A program made the translations under genes and the position numbers. A DNA stretch of 40,561 bases from Bacillota bacterium. Its GTDB lineage: Bacteria; Bacillota; Bacilli; Paenibacillales; Paenibacillaceae. Below the pieces are notes generated by a model that was given only the letters and a program-made list of their open reading frames with translations, was not told where the DNA came from and did no database searches. The stretch is from positions 1 through 40,561 of the forward strand of contig JAEWJS010000102.1 of the NCBI GenBank assembly GCA_023386495.1, written 5' to 3'. How positions within the stretch are numbered: position 1 is the first letter of the stretch; every line of letters begins with the position of its first letter. This document shows positions 33,304 through 40,561 of this stretch, piece after piece.

Positions 33304-33336
33304 ATTTGGACCCAATTAAGTTAGGAGGAGAAACGC

Positions 33337-33651
33337 CTGACACCGTTCACGCTGCAAGTCATCGCGATCATTCAAGCCATTCCGCACGGTAAGGTAATGA
33401 CATATGGAGGGATCGCCGCGCTTGCAGGGCAGCCTAGAGCAGCCCGCCAAGTCGTGCGCATTCTGCACGCAACCGGTCGATCGCATCAGCTCCCCTGGCA
33501 TCGCGTCATCAACGCGCGCGGCGAGATTGCTATTCCCTCGGAGCCCGAACGCAGCATCCAGATGGCAATGCTCATGGAGGAAGGTGTAGAAGTCGACGAC
33601 AGCGGGAAGATCGATCTTGACCGGTACCGCCATTTCCCCTCGAACCCGTAA
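33337..33651 (+). CDS. Alkyltransferase-like (ATL) MGMT-family DNA-binding protein
   Basis: From a CTG at 33337 the 104-residue product reads TPFTLQVIAIIQAIPHGKVMTYGGIAALAG, the expected N-terminus of MGMT/ATL proteins. In-frame TAG lies just upstream (33322-33324), and AGGAGGAG is 6 nt before the CTG, so CTG is the best start. The ATG at 33397 would cut off the first helix of the fold. The active-site motif is PWHR rather than PCHR, so the acceptor cysteine is absent. ATL proteins bind O6-alkylguanine without repair and hand the lesion to nucleotide excision repair. Confidence 0.88.
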   Translation: MTPFTLQVIAIIQAIPHGKVMTYGGIAALAGQPRAARQVVRILHATGRSHQLPWHRVINARGEIAIPSEPERSIQMAMLMEEGVEVDDSGKIDLDRYRHFPSNP

Positions 33652-33670
33652 TAGTTGCTTCGTTGTACTG

Positions 33671-34036
33671 TCATTCTATTAACGCTTTTCTCAATACAAG
33701 CACTTCTTTCGCGGGAAAACTTCTGCTTTCCTCGAGATTCACTGGCTTCAGAAGCGTGACTCTGACTTCATCTCCGTTCGAAATATCACTTAATTGAAGC
33801 GTGTTGCCTTGTTCGTCTCTTAACGTTGTGGTCGAATCTATTTGAACACTACATAAGTATCCGATATCATCTACTTCTTCTTTTCCCTTATTAACTGCGA
33901 CAGAGCAATTAACAATCAATTCGTGTTCTTTTACGGAGTCTACAGTATCGGTAAAAGAGATTTTTTGATGTTCACTACATCCTACTAATAATAATGAAAC
34001 AACGAATACGAATAACGATAAATAGAAACGATGCAT
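33671..34036 (-). CDS. Small putative lipoprotein, unknown function
   Basis: The 121-residue product has a signal peptide with lipobox LVGC (Cys20) and a small beta-rich domain (FTDTVDSVKEHELIVNCSV, then LSDISNGDEVRVTLLKP). This resembles OB-like lipoproteins such as DUF3221. The ATG at 34036 follows GGGGGGAG. It is 30 bp downstream of the next secreted protein gene and may be cotranscribed with it. No function can be assigned. Confidence 0.72.
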   Translation of the reverse strand: MHRFYLSLFVFVVSLLLVGCSEHQKISFTDTVDSVKEHELIVNCSVAVNKGKEEVDDIGYLCSVQIDSTTTLRDEQGNTLQLSDISNGDEVRVTLLKPVNLEESRSFPAKEVLVLRKALIE

Positions 34037-34066
34037 AATCTCCCCCCACCATTCATCTCAACCCGA

Positions 34067-34837
34067 TTATACCATTCCGTTTGCGACCATAAGCAGATCT
34101 TCGGCCTTGAATTTCTTCTTCAGCAATCTCTTATTGCCGATCGCGAGCGTATATTGCATGCCGCCCTTCTGGAACCGAAGTTCATAACCCTGTTCGAAAT
34201 TCGGTCGGAATAACGCCTGCGTCCCATCCTTCAACTGGTAGTAGACGTCGTGTTTTCCCTTATATTGATCCAATTCTACGGTGACCGGTGAAGCAATTAC
34301 CCGAAAGAAACCGCGCAGTTCGTCACTTCGATAGATAAGTGCAAGCGTACCGTCGGACTCCATGTGGCCGTCAAACCGGGTTACGTCAAACGGAAACGCT
34401 GTCGGCACAAGCACGTGCTTCTTATACTTTTGCTGGTATTCCCGGATTAACCGTGCTTCGTCAACAAGTGGGTTTGTCCCATCGTATAGGACACGGATTT
34501 GGGTGATTCGGTCGTTCTTCACGGCAATCTCCCAGATGAAGGCCAGCCGCTCGCCCTGAAGCGTCTCGTCTTTGAAATGAGCGAGCAGAATCTTCACGCC
34601 TTCTTTGGTTGAAGGTACGACTTGAAGCTGCCCTACCCTAGATTTTTCTCGAATTACAGGAATTTCAGCATAGTCCTCTAAGTATTGCATTGCTTTATTG
34701 CGGTCGTTACGCCAGCAGAGCGTCTTGGCAAATTCGAATACGAGATCTGCTCGTTGGTTTCCCCTCACTTCCGGCTCAGCAAAGCCTGACAAAATGAGAG
34801 CGGCGCATAATAGTAACATAACCCACCTCGCCTGCAT
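34067..34837 (-). CDS. Secreted protein of unknown function
   Basis: The 256-residue product has an N-terminal signal-like helix (MQARWVMLLLCAALILSGFA) and a mature part in two segments: one with LVFEFAKTLCWRNDRNKAMQYL and one with VLVPTAFPFDVTRFDG...LEL-type strands. The layout resembles secreted NTF2-like or sporulation-related proteins, but I do not recognise the family. The ATG at 34837 is 7 nt after AAGGGT; GTG at 34846 and ATG at 34843 are too close to that site. A small lipoprotein gene follows. Confidence 0.65.
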   Translation of the reverse strand: MQARWVMLLLCAALILSGFAEPEVRGNQRADLVFEFAKTLCWRNDRNKAMQYLEDYAEIPVIREKSRVGQLQVVPSTKEGVKILLAHFKDETLQGERLAFIWEIAVKNDRITQIRVLYDGTNPLVDEARLIREYQQKYKKHVLVPTAFPFDVTRFDGHMESDGTLALIYRSDELRGFFRVIASPVTVELDQYKGKHDVYYQLKDGTQALFRPNFEQGYELRFQKGGMQYTLAIGNKRLLKKKFKAEDLLMVANGMV

Positions 34838-34846
34838 GGTCATCAC

Positions 34847-35022
34847 CCTTTTTTATTTCTTGCTAATTTTTGTTACGTTTGAATAGATATATCTTTCCCG
34901 TTCGGTCATCACATTATGGTGTCTTTCTCCAGATGAGATTATGCGTAATGAACGATTCGTTCCTACTACTATGCTACAATGAACAAACAGATAAGTGCAT
35001 CCACTTCAAAGGAGCAATAATT
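34847..35022 (+). promoter_or_regulatory. Intergenic region with possible extended -10 promoter of the Nudix gene
   Basis: TGCTACAAT at 34972-34980 is an extended -10 element; the -35 region is poor. It lies about 43 bp before the Nudix start. Nothing else is seen in this gap. Confidence 0.4.
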
Positions 35023-35550
35023 TTGATAAAATTAATGACGTTAATCCATCAAGATGTGAAGCGTAAGGAAGGTTCTATCTTCGAAAGGCGCTCGGCCAGA
35101 GGGATCATCATGGAGGGAAATCTGATCCTCCTGCTCTATACACGCAGGTATAATGATTACAGCTTCCCTGGCGGCGGACTTGAACCGGATGAAGACCTAT
35201 TAACGGGGTTGTATCGAGAAATTGCCGAAGAGACAGGCGCGCAGCACGTAGAAGTGATTCAAGAACTCGGTTATGTTGAGGAATTTCGACCGCATTATAA
35301 GCCGGAATACGACCTAATCCATATGCATTCCTATTATTATTACTGCAAGATCGGTCAGGTCGGCGAGGCAAAGCTCGAAGATTATGAGATTGCGAATGGC
35401 TCGTCTGCCGTGTGGGTCAATATTCACGAAGCAATCGCACATAATCGTCAAGTCATCACGAATCAGGAAGCATCGATGGGCTTCTCAATCGAACGGGAGA
35501 CAAGGGTTCTAGAGCTAATCGTCGAGCGAATGAATGCGGCACAAGGTTAA
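35023..35550 (+). CDS. Nudix hydrolase
   Basis: The 175-residue protein contains a complete Nudix box, GGGLEPDEDLLTGLYREIAEETG, matching GX5EX7REUXEEXGU and so the metal-binding Glu cluster. It follows an RSARGIIMEGNLILLLYTRR strand pair. Nudix enzymes cleave nucleoside diphosphate-linked substrates; the exact one is not evident. The start is probably TTG at 35023, 8 nt after AAAGGAG. The ATG at 35035 is 20 nt away, and a longer frame back to 34870 has no ribosome site and overlaps the promoter. A terminator follows. Confidence 0.87.
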   Translation: MIKLMTLIHQDVKRKEGSIFERRSARGIIMEGNLILLLYTRRYNDYSFPGGGLEPDEDLLTGLYREIAEETGAQHVEVIQELGYVEEFRPHYKPEYDLIHMHSYYYYCKIGQVGEAKLEDYEIANGSSAVWVNIHEAIAHNRQVITNQEASMGFSIERETRVLELIVERMNAAQG

Positions 35551-35575
35551 GTTCACTTATCACTATTCACAAAGA

Positions 35576-35604
35576 AAGACGCCGGTCATCTTCTCCGGCG
35601 TCTT
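35576..35604. terminator. Bidirectional terminator
   Basis: AAGACGCCGG and CCGGCGTCTT form a perfect 10-bp stem around a 9-bp loop, with A-rich sequence before and a pyrimidine tract after. It lies between the convergent Nudix and SRPBCC genes. Confidence 0.88.
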
Positions 35605-35613
35605 CTTCCATGT

Positions 35614-36039
35614 TCAGTTCTGTTCGGTATAGGCCTTGAAATTGTCCATGATCGCTTGCCAGCCTGCTTGTTGGAACTCGACGGGATTGGAGCTTTCCGC
35701 GTCGAACGTTTCAATGACCTTCGTCTCCGTCCCTTGGTCAACGAAAGCAATGTCCACTCTTCTTCCGTCTCCCAAGATGTAGCCGATCGCTTCATGCCGA
35801 TTCACAACATCATAGACACCGCCAAAATCAAAGCCCATGCTGCCATCCTTCGCTTCCATCCGTGTCAAAAAATTACCGCCAACACGCAGATCGTTCTCGG
35901 CTCTCGGCGCATGCCACTCCTCGGACGCTTGGTTCCACTTCGTGATGTGAACCGGCTCGGTCCAATATTGCCATACCTTCTCAACAGGGGCTTGAATGAC
36001 GGCTTGCACAGTTACTTTCGTCGGTTGATTTGTTTCCAT
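35614..36039 (-). CDS. SRPBCC/AHSA1-family protein
   Basis: The 141-residue protein has the START-like pattern: VTVQAVIQAPVEKVWQYWTEPVHITKWN at the front, DLRVGGNFLTRMEAKDGS and FGGVYDVV in the middle, and the closing GWQAIMDNFKAYTEQ helix. Members bind small hydrophobic ligands or act as HSP90-activator-like domains; the ligand is unknown. AGAGGTG precedes the ATG at 36039. It lies 77 bp downstream of an ECF-SnoaL sigma gene on the same strand, a frequent pairing, and may be controlled by it. Confidence 0.88.
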   Translation of the reverse strand: METNQPTKVTVQAVIQAPVEKVWQYWTEPVHITKWNQASEEWHAPRAENDLRVGGNFLTRMEAKDGSMGFDFGGVYDVVNRHEAIGYILGDGRRVDIAFVDQGTETKVIETFDAESSNPVEFQQAGWQAIMDNFKAYTEQN

Positions 36040-36115
36040 TGTTAACAGACACCTCTTTCTTAATTATCTTCATTTGGATATTCTCAATCTTATAGACGTA
36101 AATCCATAATGAAAT

Positions 36116-37072
36116 TCATCGGTCCATTCGCTCAGGAAGTCCAAATCGCGAAAATAATGGCGGATGTATGAAGTTCTGAACATGCAGAATTTGATTATCT
36201 TTGATTTCGATGACGTGGATGCCCCAGGGAACCAGCCCAGTCCCCTCTCTGTCCGGCATATATTGGGCCAACGCCGGATAACCGCCATTCACCGTAATGG
36301 GCACAAATCGCGAACCTTCGCAATGCCAACGAGTAAGCGAATAGAAGGCAGACAGATCGTCCTTGCCGCGGATCCACATCTCGAAGGGCGGCATCGACAT
36401 GCAGCCTTCCTCGTGGAACAACGCGACGAGCGCCGAAATATCGAATCGCTCGAAGGCCTCCACATACCGGGTCAGCAACTGCTGGTCCGGTTGGGCTTGC
36501 ATGCTGCTGAGCTCATCCGAGCGAAGCTGCGCCCGGTCCATCGTCTCCCTGGCTCTTTGCAAGGCGCTGTTCACCGCTGCCGGCGACATTGCTAACGCCT
36601 CCGCAATCTGCTTGGAGGACCATTCGAATACATCCTTTAGAATGAGTACCGCGCGCTGCCGGGGAGGCAACGTCTGCAGGAGCGCGATAAAGCACAGTCG
36701 AAGGGTGTCGCTGCGGACGAGACGATCCTCAGGATCGCCACCAAAGTCAGGAGACGGCCAGATCCAGGCAGTGTCCGGCAACGTGTTACGCGGCTCAACG
36801 ATGGCAACGGCCGGGTCAGCCAGGTCAACTGGAAGCGCGCGCCGTCTGGATTGTCTCAGCTTGTCCAAGCACAGGTTGGAAGCAATCCGATAGACCCATG
36901 TTTTGAACGAGGAATCCTGTCTGAACGTACTCCAGCTCTGCCAGACCCGAATACTCGTCTCTTGCACGGCATCGTCTGCATCGTCCATGGAGCCTAGCAT
37001 TCGGTAACAGAACGATGTTAAGCCCGGCTTCGAGCTTGCTAATAATGTTTCGTCAAATGCGGTTTCGGTCAT
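36116..37072 (-). CDS. ECF sigma factor with C-terminal SnoaL-like domain
   Basis: The 318-residue protein has sigma region 2 (FCYRMLGSMDDADDAVQETSIRVWQ, WVYRIASNLCLDKLRQSRRR) and region 4 (LPPRQRAVLILKDVFEWSSKQIAEALAMSPAAVNSALQRAR). It ends in a SnoaL/NTF2-like domain of about 110 residues (LLTRYVEAFERFDISALVALFHEEGCMSMPP). The linker LPDTAWIWPSPD is typical of this group (TIGR02960-like). In such sigma factors the extra domain replaces an anti-sigma and modulates activity. The ATG at 37072 follows GGGAGG. The SRPBCC gene downstream is a plausible target. Confidence 0.9.
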   Translation of the reverse strand: MTETAFDETLLASSKPGLTSFCYRMLGSMDDADDAVQETSIRVWQSWSTFRQDSSFKTWVYRIASNLCLDKLRQSRRRALPVDLADPAVAIVEPRNTLPDTAWIWPSPDFGGDPEDRLVRSDTLRLCFIALLQTLPPRQRAVLILKDVFEWSSKQIAEALAMSPAAVNSALQRARETMDRAQLRSDELSSMQAQPDQQLLTRYVEAFERFDISALVALFHEEGCMSMPPFEMWIRGKDDLSAFYSLTRWHCEGSRFVPITVNGGYPALAQYMPDREGTGLVPWGIHVIEIKDNQILHVQNFIHPPLFSRFGLPERMDR

Positions 37073-37180
37073 CGCAGCCTCCCTAAGTGCATAATCAACA
37101 GATTCAAAGACAGTAATATCCTGATATAGAAAAGCGCGTTTTATTGGTGGTAATACGTAAAAAAAGGAGTTATACGCTCA

Positions 37181-38020
37181 CTAGTCCAGGCAGTGCAATA
37201 GCTTCTTGGCCTCAAGGGACAGTCCGATCGATTCCAGCCTGTCGCACAGCGCACGGACGACGACTGCATTAGTCACGCCTTGCGCTTGGCAATCGCGAAT
37301 GAAACCGAACAATCCGACCTGTTCCGCGTCGTCGATGTAGGCAAGCAGTTCGTCCACGTTGTGCTCAGGAATTCGTTCTTCATGCCAGGGATGAGGTACC
37401 ACCTCGCCCAGCAAGCCGGTCTCCAATCCGATCGCGACCCCAATTCCCCCAGATGAATCTAGCACGCAACGCTCCCTTCGCGCTAACCGTGCTTGCTCCA
37501 CATAGGCGAATCCGTCTTCAATCGACTGAAGACCGAAGCGGGCCATCGCCATGGCACTTGCTTCCTCCTTTTGCCGCTTCCAATTCGAATGGTCGAAGTA
37601 TGGGGTCGAATGGTCCTTTCCTTCCTCTGACAAGAATGCAGTGTAATCTTCGCGGGAAGCGAAATCGTTCATTAGCAATCCTTCATGTCCGGAAAAGCGA
37701 AGTTCGAAGAACCCGCGAATATCATTCGCAACGATTCGCACGCTGTTCCCAAAATTCATTGGATCGACCACCACAATCGGCGCTCTATTCAAGTCCTTCA
37801 CCATGCCGAAATCCGTCAAGAAGGCGAAGTGAATGCCGTCCATCCCCGTATTTGCGAACTGAATGGCATCGGCTGGTGAACACGGATATCCACCGTTATC
37901 TGAAGGATCGAACCGCAGCAAATACCCCGAAGGCCATTCCAATTCCGAAAAATTCTCGCGGACCTCGTTCTCCCATTTCATGATCTCGTCCAATATGGAA
38001 GGCATTGTATAGGTAGACAT
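37181..38020 (-). CDS. Conserved hypothetical protein
   Basis: The 279-residue cytoplasmic protein has no signal or membrane helix. The first half (PADAIQFANTGMDGIHFAFLTDFG, APIVVVDPMNFG, GFFELRFSG) resembles SMI1/KNR4-type immunity or scaffolding folds. The second half is helical. This resemblance is by pattern only; I assign no function. The ATG at 38020 follows AGAGG; the TTG nine bases upstream is too near. Downstream, 108 bp separate it from the ECF-SnoaL gene. Confidence 0.6.
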   Translation of the reverse strand: MSTYTMPSILDEIMKWENEVRENFSELEWPSGYLLRFDPSDNGGYPCSPADAIQFANTGMDGIHFAFLTDFGMVKDLNRAPIVVVDPMNFGNSVRIVANDIRGFFELRFSGHEGLLMNDFASREDYTAFLSEEGKDHSTPYFDHSNWKRQKEEASAMAMARFGLQSIEDGFAYVEQARLARRERCVLDSSGGIGVAIGLETGLLGEVVPHPWHEERIPEHNVDELLAYIDDAEQVGLFGFIRDCQAQGVTNAVVVRALCDRLESIGLSLEAKKLLHCLD

Positions 38021-38038
38021 TGCGATCAAACCTCTTTC

Positions 38039-38463
38039 CTAGCGGTACGGTATTCCCTTAATGTGCTTAATAAGCCGCGTACAAAGCATAACTGGCAACG
38101 CCAGATTAATTCCATGCAACAGGATCATCAATATTCCTGGTGAATATGTCATGTCCACGAAGAAAAAGAACAGCCACAGACATAGAGGCGGTAATTGAAT
38201 AAGTGCAGTCAACGCCATTATTGTAAACAAAAATGAAGCAGTTGCGCTTCCACCGATTCGATAGCCTGCGGATAACAGTGCTGCAATGCCAAGTAGGAGT
38301 GATACGGGGTACCACAATGCTACAGTTGCTCGTTCCGAGCCAACCTCAGAGGCTAAAATTCCATTACTTCAAAGCCGGTGATTGCCTTGACCACTGGGAT
38401 ATAGAGACATCCCGTAACCATGGAGAGCACACCAACAGCGATTATACTCCACTTCATTTTCAT
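38039..38463 (-). pseudogene. Small membrane protein gene with a frameshift
   Basis: A well-placed start (ATG at 38463 after AGGAGGGTG) encodes MKMKWSIIAVGVLSMVTGCL and continues to KAITGFEVMEF, then stops. A second frame opens at the same place with SNGILASEVGSERATVALWYP and runs through three more hydrophobic helices to the stop at 38039. A one-base shift near 38350-38365 would join them into one four-helix protein of about 140 residues. The family is not recognised. Confidence 0.6.
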
Positions 38464-38530
38464 TCACCCTCCTGCGCCCCTATTTCCATTATGTAGAAAA
38501 TACGCGCCGATTCTGGAATAGTTGCGATCT

Positions 38531-38851
38531 CTACCTCCTCTTCATCGTAAGAATCGCCACGAGATACAACACAAGAACTATTGCATATAGGTTCCATAGA
38601 CTCGGGATCTGAGCGATCGCAAGATAAAGGCAATAGGGTGTTGACCATATCAGGGTAATTAACATGATTAATCGTTTCCTTAACAAAGAGGCGAGTACGC
38701 CAATTGCTGCGGGTGTTACCACCATCGCTGTAATGATCATTATTGTGCCAGATTGAGCAGGAACATGTGAATAGGGATTCCAGAACATTAGAATAACACT
38801 AAGCAGCAAACATCCGATAGACGCTGTAAGTCCGGTTCGTGAGTATTTCAT
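38531..38851 (-). CDS. Small integral membrane protein, unknown function
   Basis: The 106-residue protein consists of about four hydrophobic helices (GCLLLSVILMFWNPY; IMIITAMVVTPAAIGVLASLL; LIMLITLIWSTPYCLYLAI; YAIVLVLYLVAIL) and ends in MKRR. GGGAG precedes the ATG at 38851. It precedes the frameshifted membrane protein gene on the same strand, and the two may have formed an operon. No function is suggested. Confidence 0.65.
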   Translation of the reverse strand: MKYSRTGLTASIGCLLLSVILMFWNPYSHVPAQSGTIMIITAMVVTPAAIGVLASLLRKRLIMLITLIWSTPYCLYLAIAQIPSLWNLYAIVLVLYLVAILTMKRR

Positions 38852-38905
38852 CGTCGATCACTCCCGTTCGCCTATAACTTCCATATTATTGTAACATTCC
38901 ACATG

Positions 38906-38940
38906 AGAAAAACCACCGTATACCTTACATTACGGTGGTC
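38906..38940 (-). terminator. GH127 gene terminator
   Basis: On the minus strand ACCACCGTA pairs with TACGGTGGT around an 8- to 10-base loop, followed by TTTTTC. It lies just after the GH127 stop codon. Confidence 0.88.
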
Positions 38941-38957
38941 TCTCGCAATAGATTTGC

Positions 38958-40561
38958 TTACGGTCTCGTTAAGCGTTCTGCACGCCTTACCTTAAAGTAA
39001 ATTTGATAAGGCTCATACCCGATATCCCGTATGCGCTTGAACGTGATGGCAGGATCCTGGTCGACCGTCTTGAAGAAATACCGCCAGCTCCCCCACTCCC
39101 GTTCATTCTCGTGCTCGATGGCGGCTGCGACATCCTCATCCTCCACATCGAGCTGCCGCTCGGTATCGCACAAGCCTGCCAGCACTTCCGGTCCGTAACG
39201 GAAAGCGCCAAGCTGCTCATCGTCCGGCAGCGGGATGAATCGAATGCCGATCGGCAGCAAGATCGAGACGGTATCGCCGTCCTTCCACTCTCGCTCAATA
39301 TCGTAGAAGCTGCCGCTATCCCGAGTCGTCCCCAGCAAGCTGCCATTGACGTATACGGACGCTTCCGCCATGATCCATTCCGGGATGCGGCAGCGCAGCG
39401 TGAACGTTGCAGCTGCTGAAGCAGATACTGTGAGATCGTATTTACGGAAGTCTGGCATATTCTCATTCGCCGCAGCCGTATCGTTAATCGCGTGGAACCC
39501 TGCCGTATTGGACGACGATAGCAGGCTGCCGCTCATTCGATCCTGCGTCTGTACGATTCGAATCGTTGTGCCGTCGATGCTTGAATGCAGCTCGGATTCG
39601 AAATACTGACAGACATAGACATTCGAACCGTCCTGATAATAGATGCCCTTGTTCCAAGCCGCATTCGCCTGTACCATCGTGCCGTGACAGCAGAAGAAGC
39701 TGTCGGTCTCCGTGCTCCACTCCTTGCGCAGTCCTGCCTTCATGGGAAGGAAGTACGTCAGCAAGCCCGTGTGAGGATGCTTATGTTGACTGCCCGACAA
39801 GCCATATTCTTGATAATAGGCTTGCGCCATAATGCCGTTGTACAGATTGTATTCGATATACTGCGCGTACGACGGATCGCCCGATTGACGGAATAAGAAG
39901 TCTGCCAAGCGTATCATATTGTAGACCGTGCAATGCTCCTGATTCTTATCGCCCAGACGCGCCTTCATCTTCATCTTCGGCATCCATACTTCACCTGCAG
40001 TCTGACCGCCCGTTGCCAGCGCTCCCCGATCGTCAACGGCACACTTCCAGTACGCTTCGACGATGGCCAGCCAGCGCTCTTCTCCCGTGACCTCATAGGC
40101 TCTCGCACAGCCGAGCACTTCCGGGATCGTGGTGTTGGCATGCATATTCGTTAGCGGATCCTTGCCATCCAGCAGGGGCTGGAACAATCGGCTGCGGTAA
40201 TAGCGGTCCAGCAGCACGCGATATTTGTCCGCCCCGGTGATGTGCAGCAGGTCGGCCCATACCTCCAGCATGCCCCCGGTCTCCACGTCCAGAATATCGT
40301 CGAACTGCTCTCTCGTGAACGTGCCGCTCCATTCAACGAACCAATCCGCGAACCGGTCGACGATATCCAGTGCCTGCTGACTGCCAGCATATTGCCAAGC
40401 ATCGACGAGTCCCATCAAGATTTTATGCAGATTATATTGGGGCGCCCAGATGCTCTTGCCGCTTGCGATCCAGTGGAGATACTTCTCTGGAATCGGACCG
40501 ACCCATTGACCGCCGTTATCCCGCTGGCATTCATGGAGCTCCTGAATGATCGCTTCCAGCT
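38958..40561 (-). CDS. GH127 beta-L-arabinofuranosidase-like enzyme (DUF1680), 5' part off the window
   Basis: The frame stays open to the last base (APQYNLHKILMGLVDAW lies beyond the first internal Met), so the N-terminus is outside. At least 533 residues are present. The (alpha/alpha)6 barrel has ETGGMLEVWADLLHITG, then NQEHCTVYNMIRLAD and FFCCHG. The E-x-C and CC residues match the zinc-binding Glu and Cys cluster and the nucleophilic Cys known in HypBA1 (Glu338, Cys340, Cys417, Cys418). A beta-sandwich tail follows. The enzyme releases L-arabinofuranose from plant arabinans or hydroxyproline-linked glycans. There is a terminator after it. Confidence 0.93.
   Translation of the reverse strand, partial: LEAIIQELHECQRDNGGQWVGPIPEKYLHWIASGKSIWAPQYNLHKILMGLVDAWQYAGSQQALDIVDRFADWFVEWSGTFTREQFDDILDVETGGMLEVWADLLHITGADKYRVLLDRYYRSRLFQPLLDGKDPLTNMHANTTIPEVLGCARAYEVTGEERWLAIVEAYWKCAVDDRGALATGGQTAGEVWMPKMKMKARLGDKNQEHCTVYNMIRLADFLFRQSGDPSYAQYIEYNLYNGIMAQAYYQEYGLSGSQHKHPHTGLLTYFLPMKAGLRKEWSTETDSFFCCHGTMVQANAAWNKGIYYQDGSNVYVCQYFESELHSSIDGTTIRIVQTQDRMSGSLLSSSNTAGFHAINDTAAANENMPDFRKYDLTVSASAAATFTLRCRIPEWIMAEASVYVNGSLLGTTRDSGSFYDIEREWKDGDTVSILLPIGIRFIPLPDDEQLGAFRYGPEVLAGLCDTERQLDVEDEDVAAAIEHENEREWGSWRYFFKTVDQDPAITFKRIRDIGYEPYQIYFKVRRAERLTRP

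Noticed and set aside
34870..35022. N-terminal extension of the Nudix gene
   Set aside because: No ribosome site is present at the upstream start and the extension covers a likely promoter; TTG at 35023 has an ideal site.
38460..38648. Minus-strand open frame of 62 codons
   Set aside because: It overlaps the 3' end of the small membrane protein gene in another frame, has no ribosome site and no recognisable composition.
1..40561. CRISPR arrays, tRNA or rRNA genes, intact transposases, prophage genes
   Set aside because: None was found on reading both strands; the only short tandem repeat is the GAGATTA array at 4941-4968.

Overview
The window looks like the chromosome of a Gram-positive bacterium of the Paenibacillaceae (Paenibacillus or a close relative). 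The reasons are strong purine-rich Shine-Dalgarno sites, several TTG starts, a YesM/YesN-type two-component system beside a DUF3502 sugar-binding lipoprotein, a GH127 enzyme, a fused NRPS, and CadC/CadA and thioredoxin-type ArsC of Firmicutes type. This assignment is inference from gene families; no 16S or other marker gene is present. I saw no tRNA, rRNA, CRISPR array or intact insertion sequence.

Layout. (1) 1-5883, plus strand: the 3' end of a nonribosomal peptide cluster. It holds a partial C-A-PCP-TE module fused in frame to an MFS exporter, an MbtH-like protein and an Sfp-type phosphopantetheinyl transferase. (2) 6065-8568: an MDR-family oxidoreductase, a structured gene-poor stretch, a chimeric DUF202/endonuclease remnant and a DUF302 protein. 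(3) 8645-13653, minus strand: a reactive-sulfur (cst-like) locus with the persulfide sensor CstR, rhodaneses, TusA, DsrE, a persulfide dioxygenase fusion and a TauE exporter. Three degraded paralogue fragments sit between the intact genes. A sigma-A promoter overlaps an ATACCCC/GGGGTAT palindrome expected to bind CstR. (4) 13840-16455: cadC-cadA with a clear promoter and operator. (5) 16478-23659: an arsenic island. A conventional arsB-arsC-arsI-arsR operon lies beside a second module made of the sigma factor SigZ, a 60-residue peptide with eight cysteines, and a divergent operon of two flavoproteins flanking a frameshifted MFS gene. The three transcription units of this second module share one bipartite element, GCGTCTT and CGTC exactly 21 bp apart, which I propose as the SigZ promoter. 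(6) 23674-27996: a duplicated rhodanese 3' end, a PL22-like beta-propeller lyase, a large catalase and a LysM protein. (7) 28075-33071: lipoprotein, histidine kinase and AraC-type response regulator. (8) 33214-38851: an alkyltransferase-like protein with an apparent CTG start, small secreted proteins, a Nudix hydrolase, an SRPBCC protein, an ECF-SnoaL sigma factor and small membrane proteins. (9) 38958-40561: a GH127 gene that runs off the right edge.

How the genes work together. Regions 3 to 5 form a stress-defence block for thiophilic toxicants: persulfide/sulfide, Cd/Zn/Pb, and inorganic and organic arsenic. The most novel part is the putative SigZ regulon at 16542-20863. It joins a sigma factor with a Cys-containing tail, a Cys-rich peptide, and a flavoprotein with a Cys-rich tail under one repeated promoter-like element.
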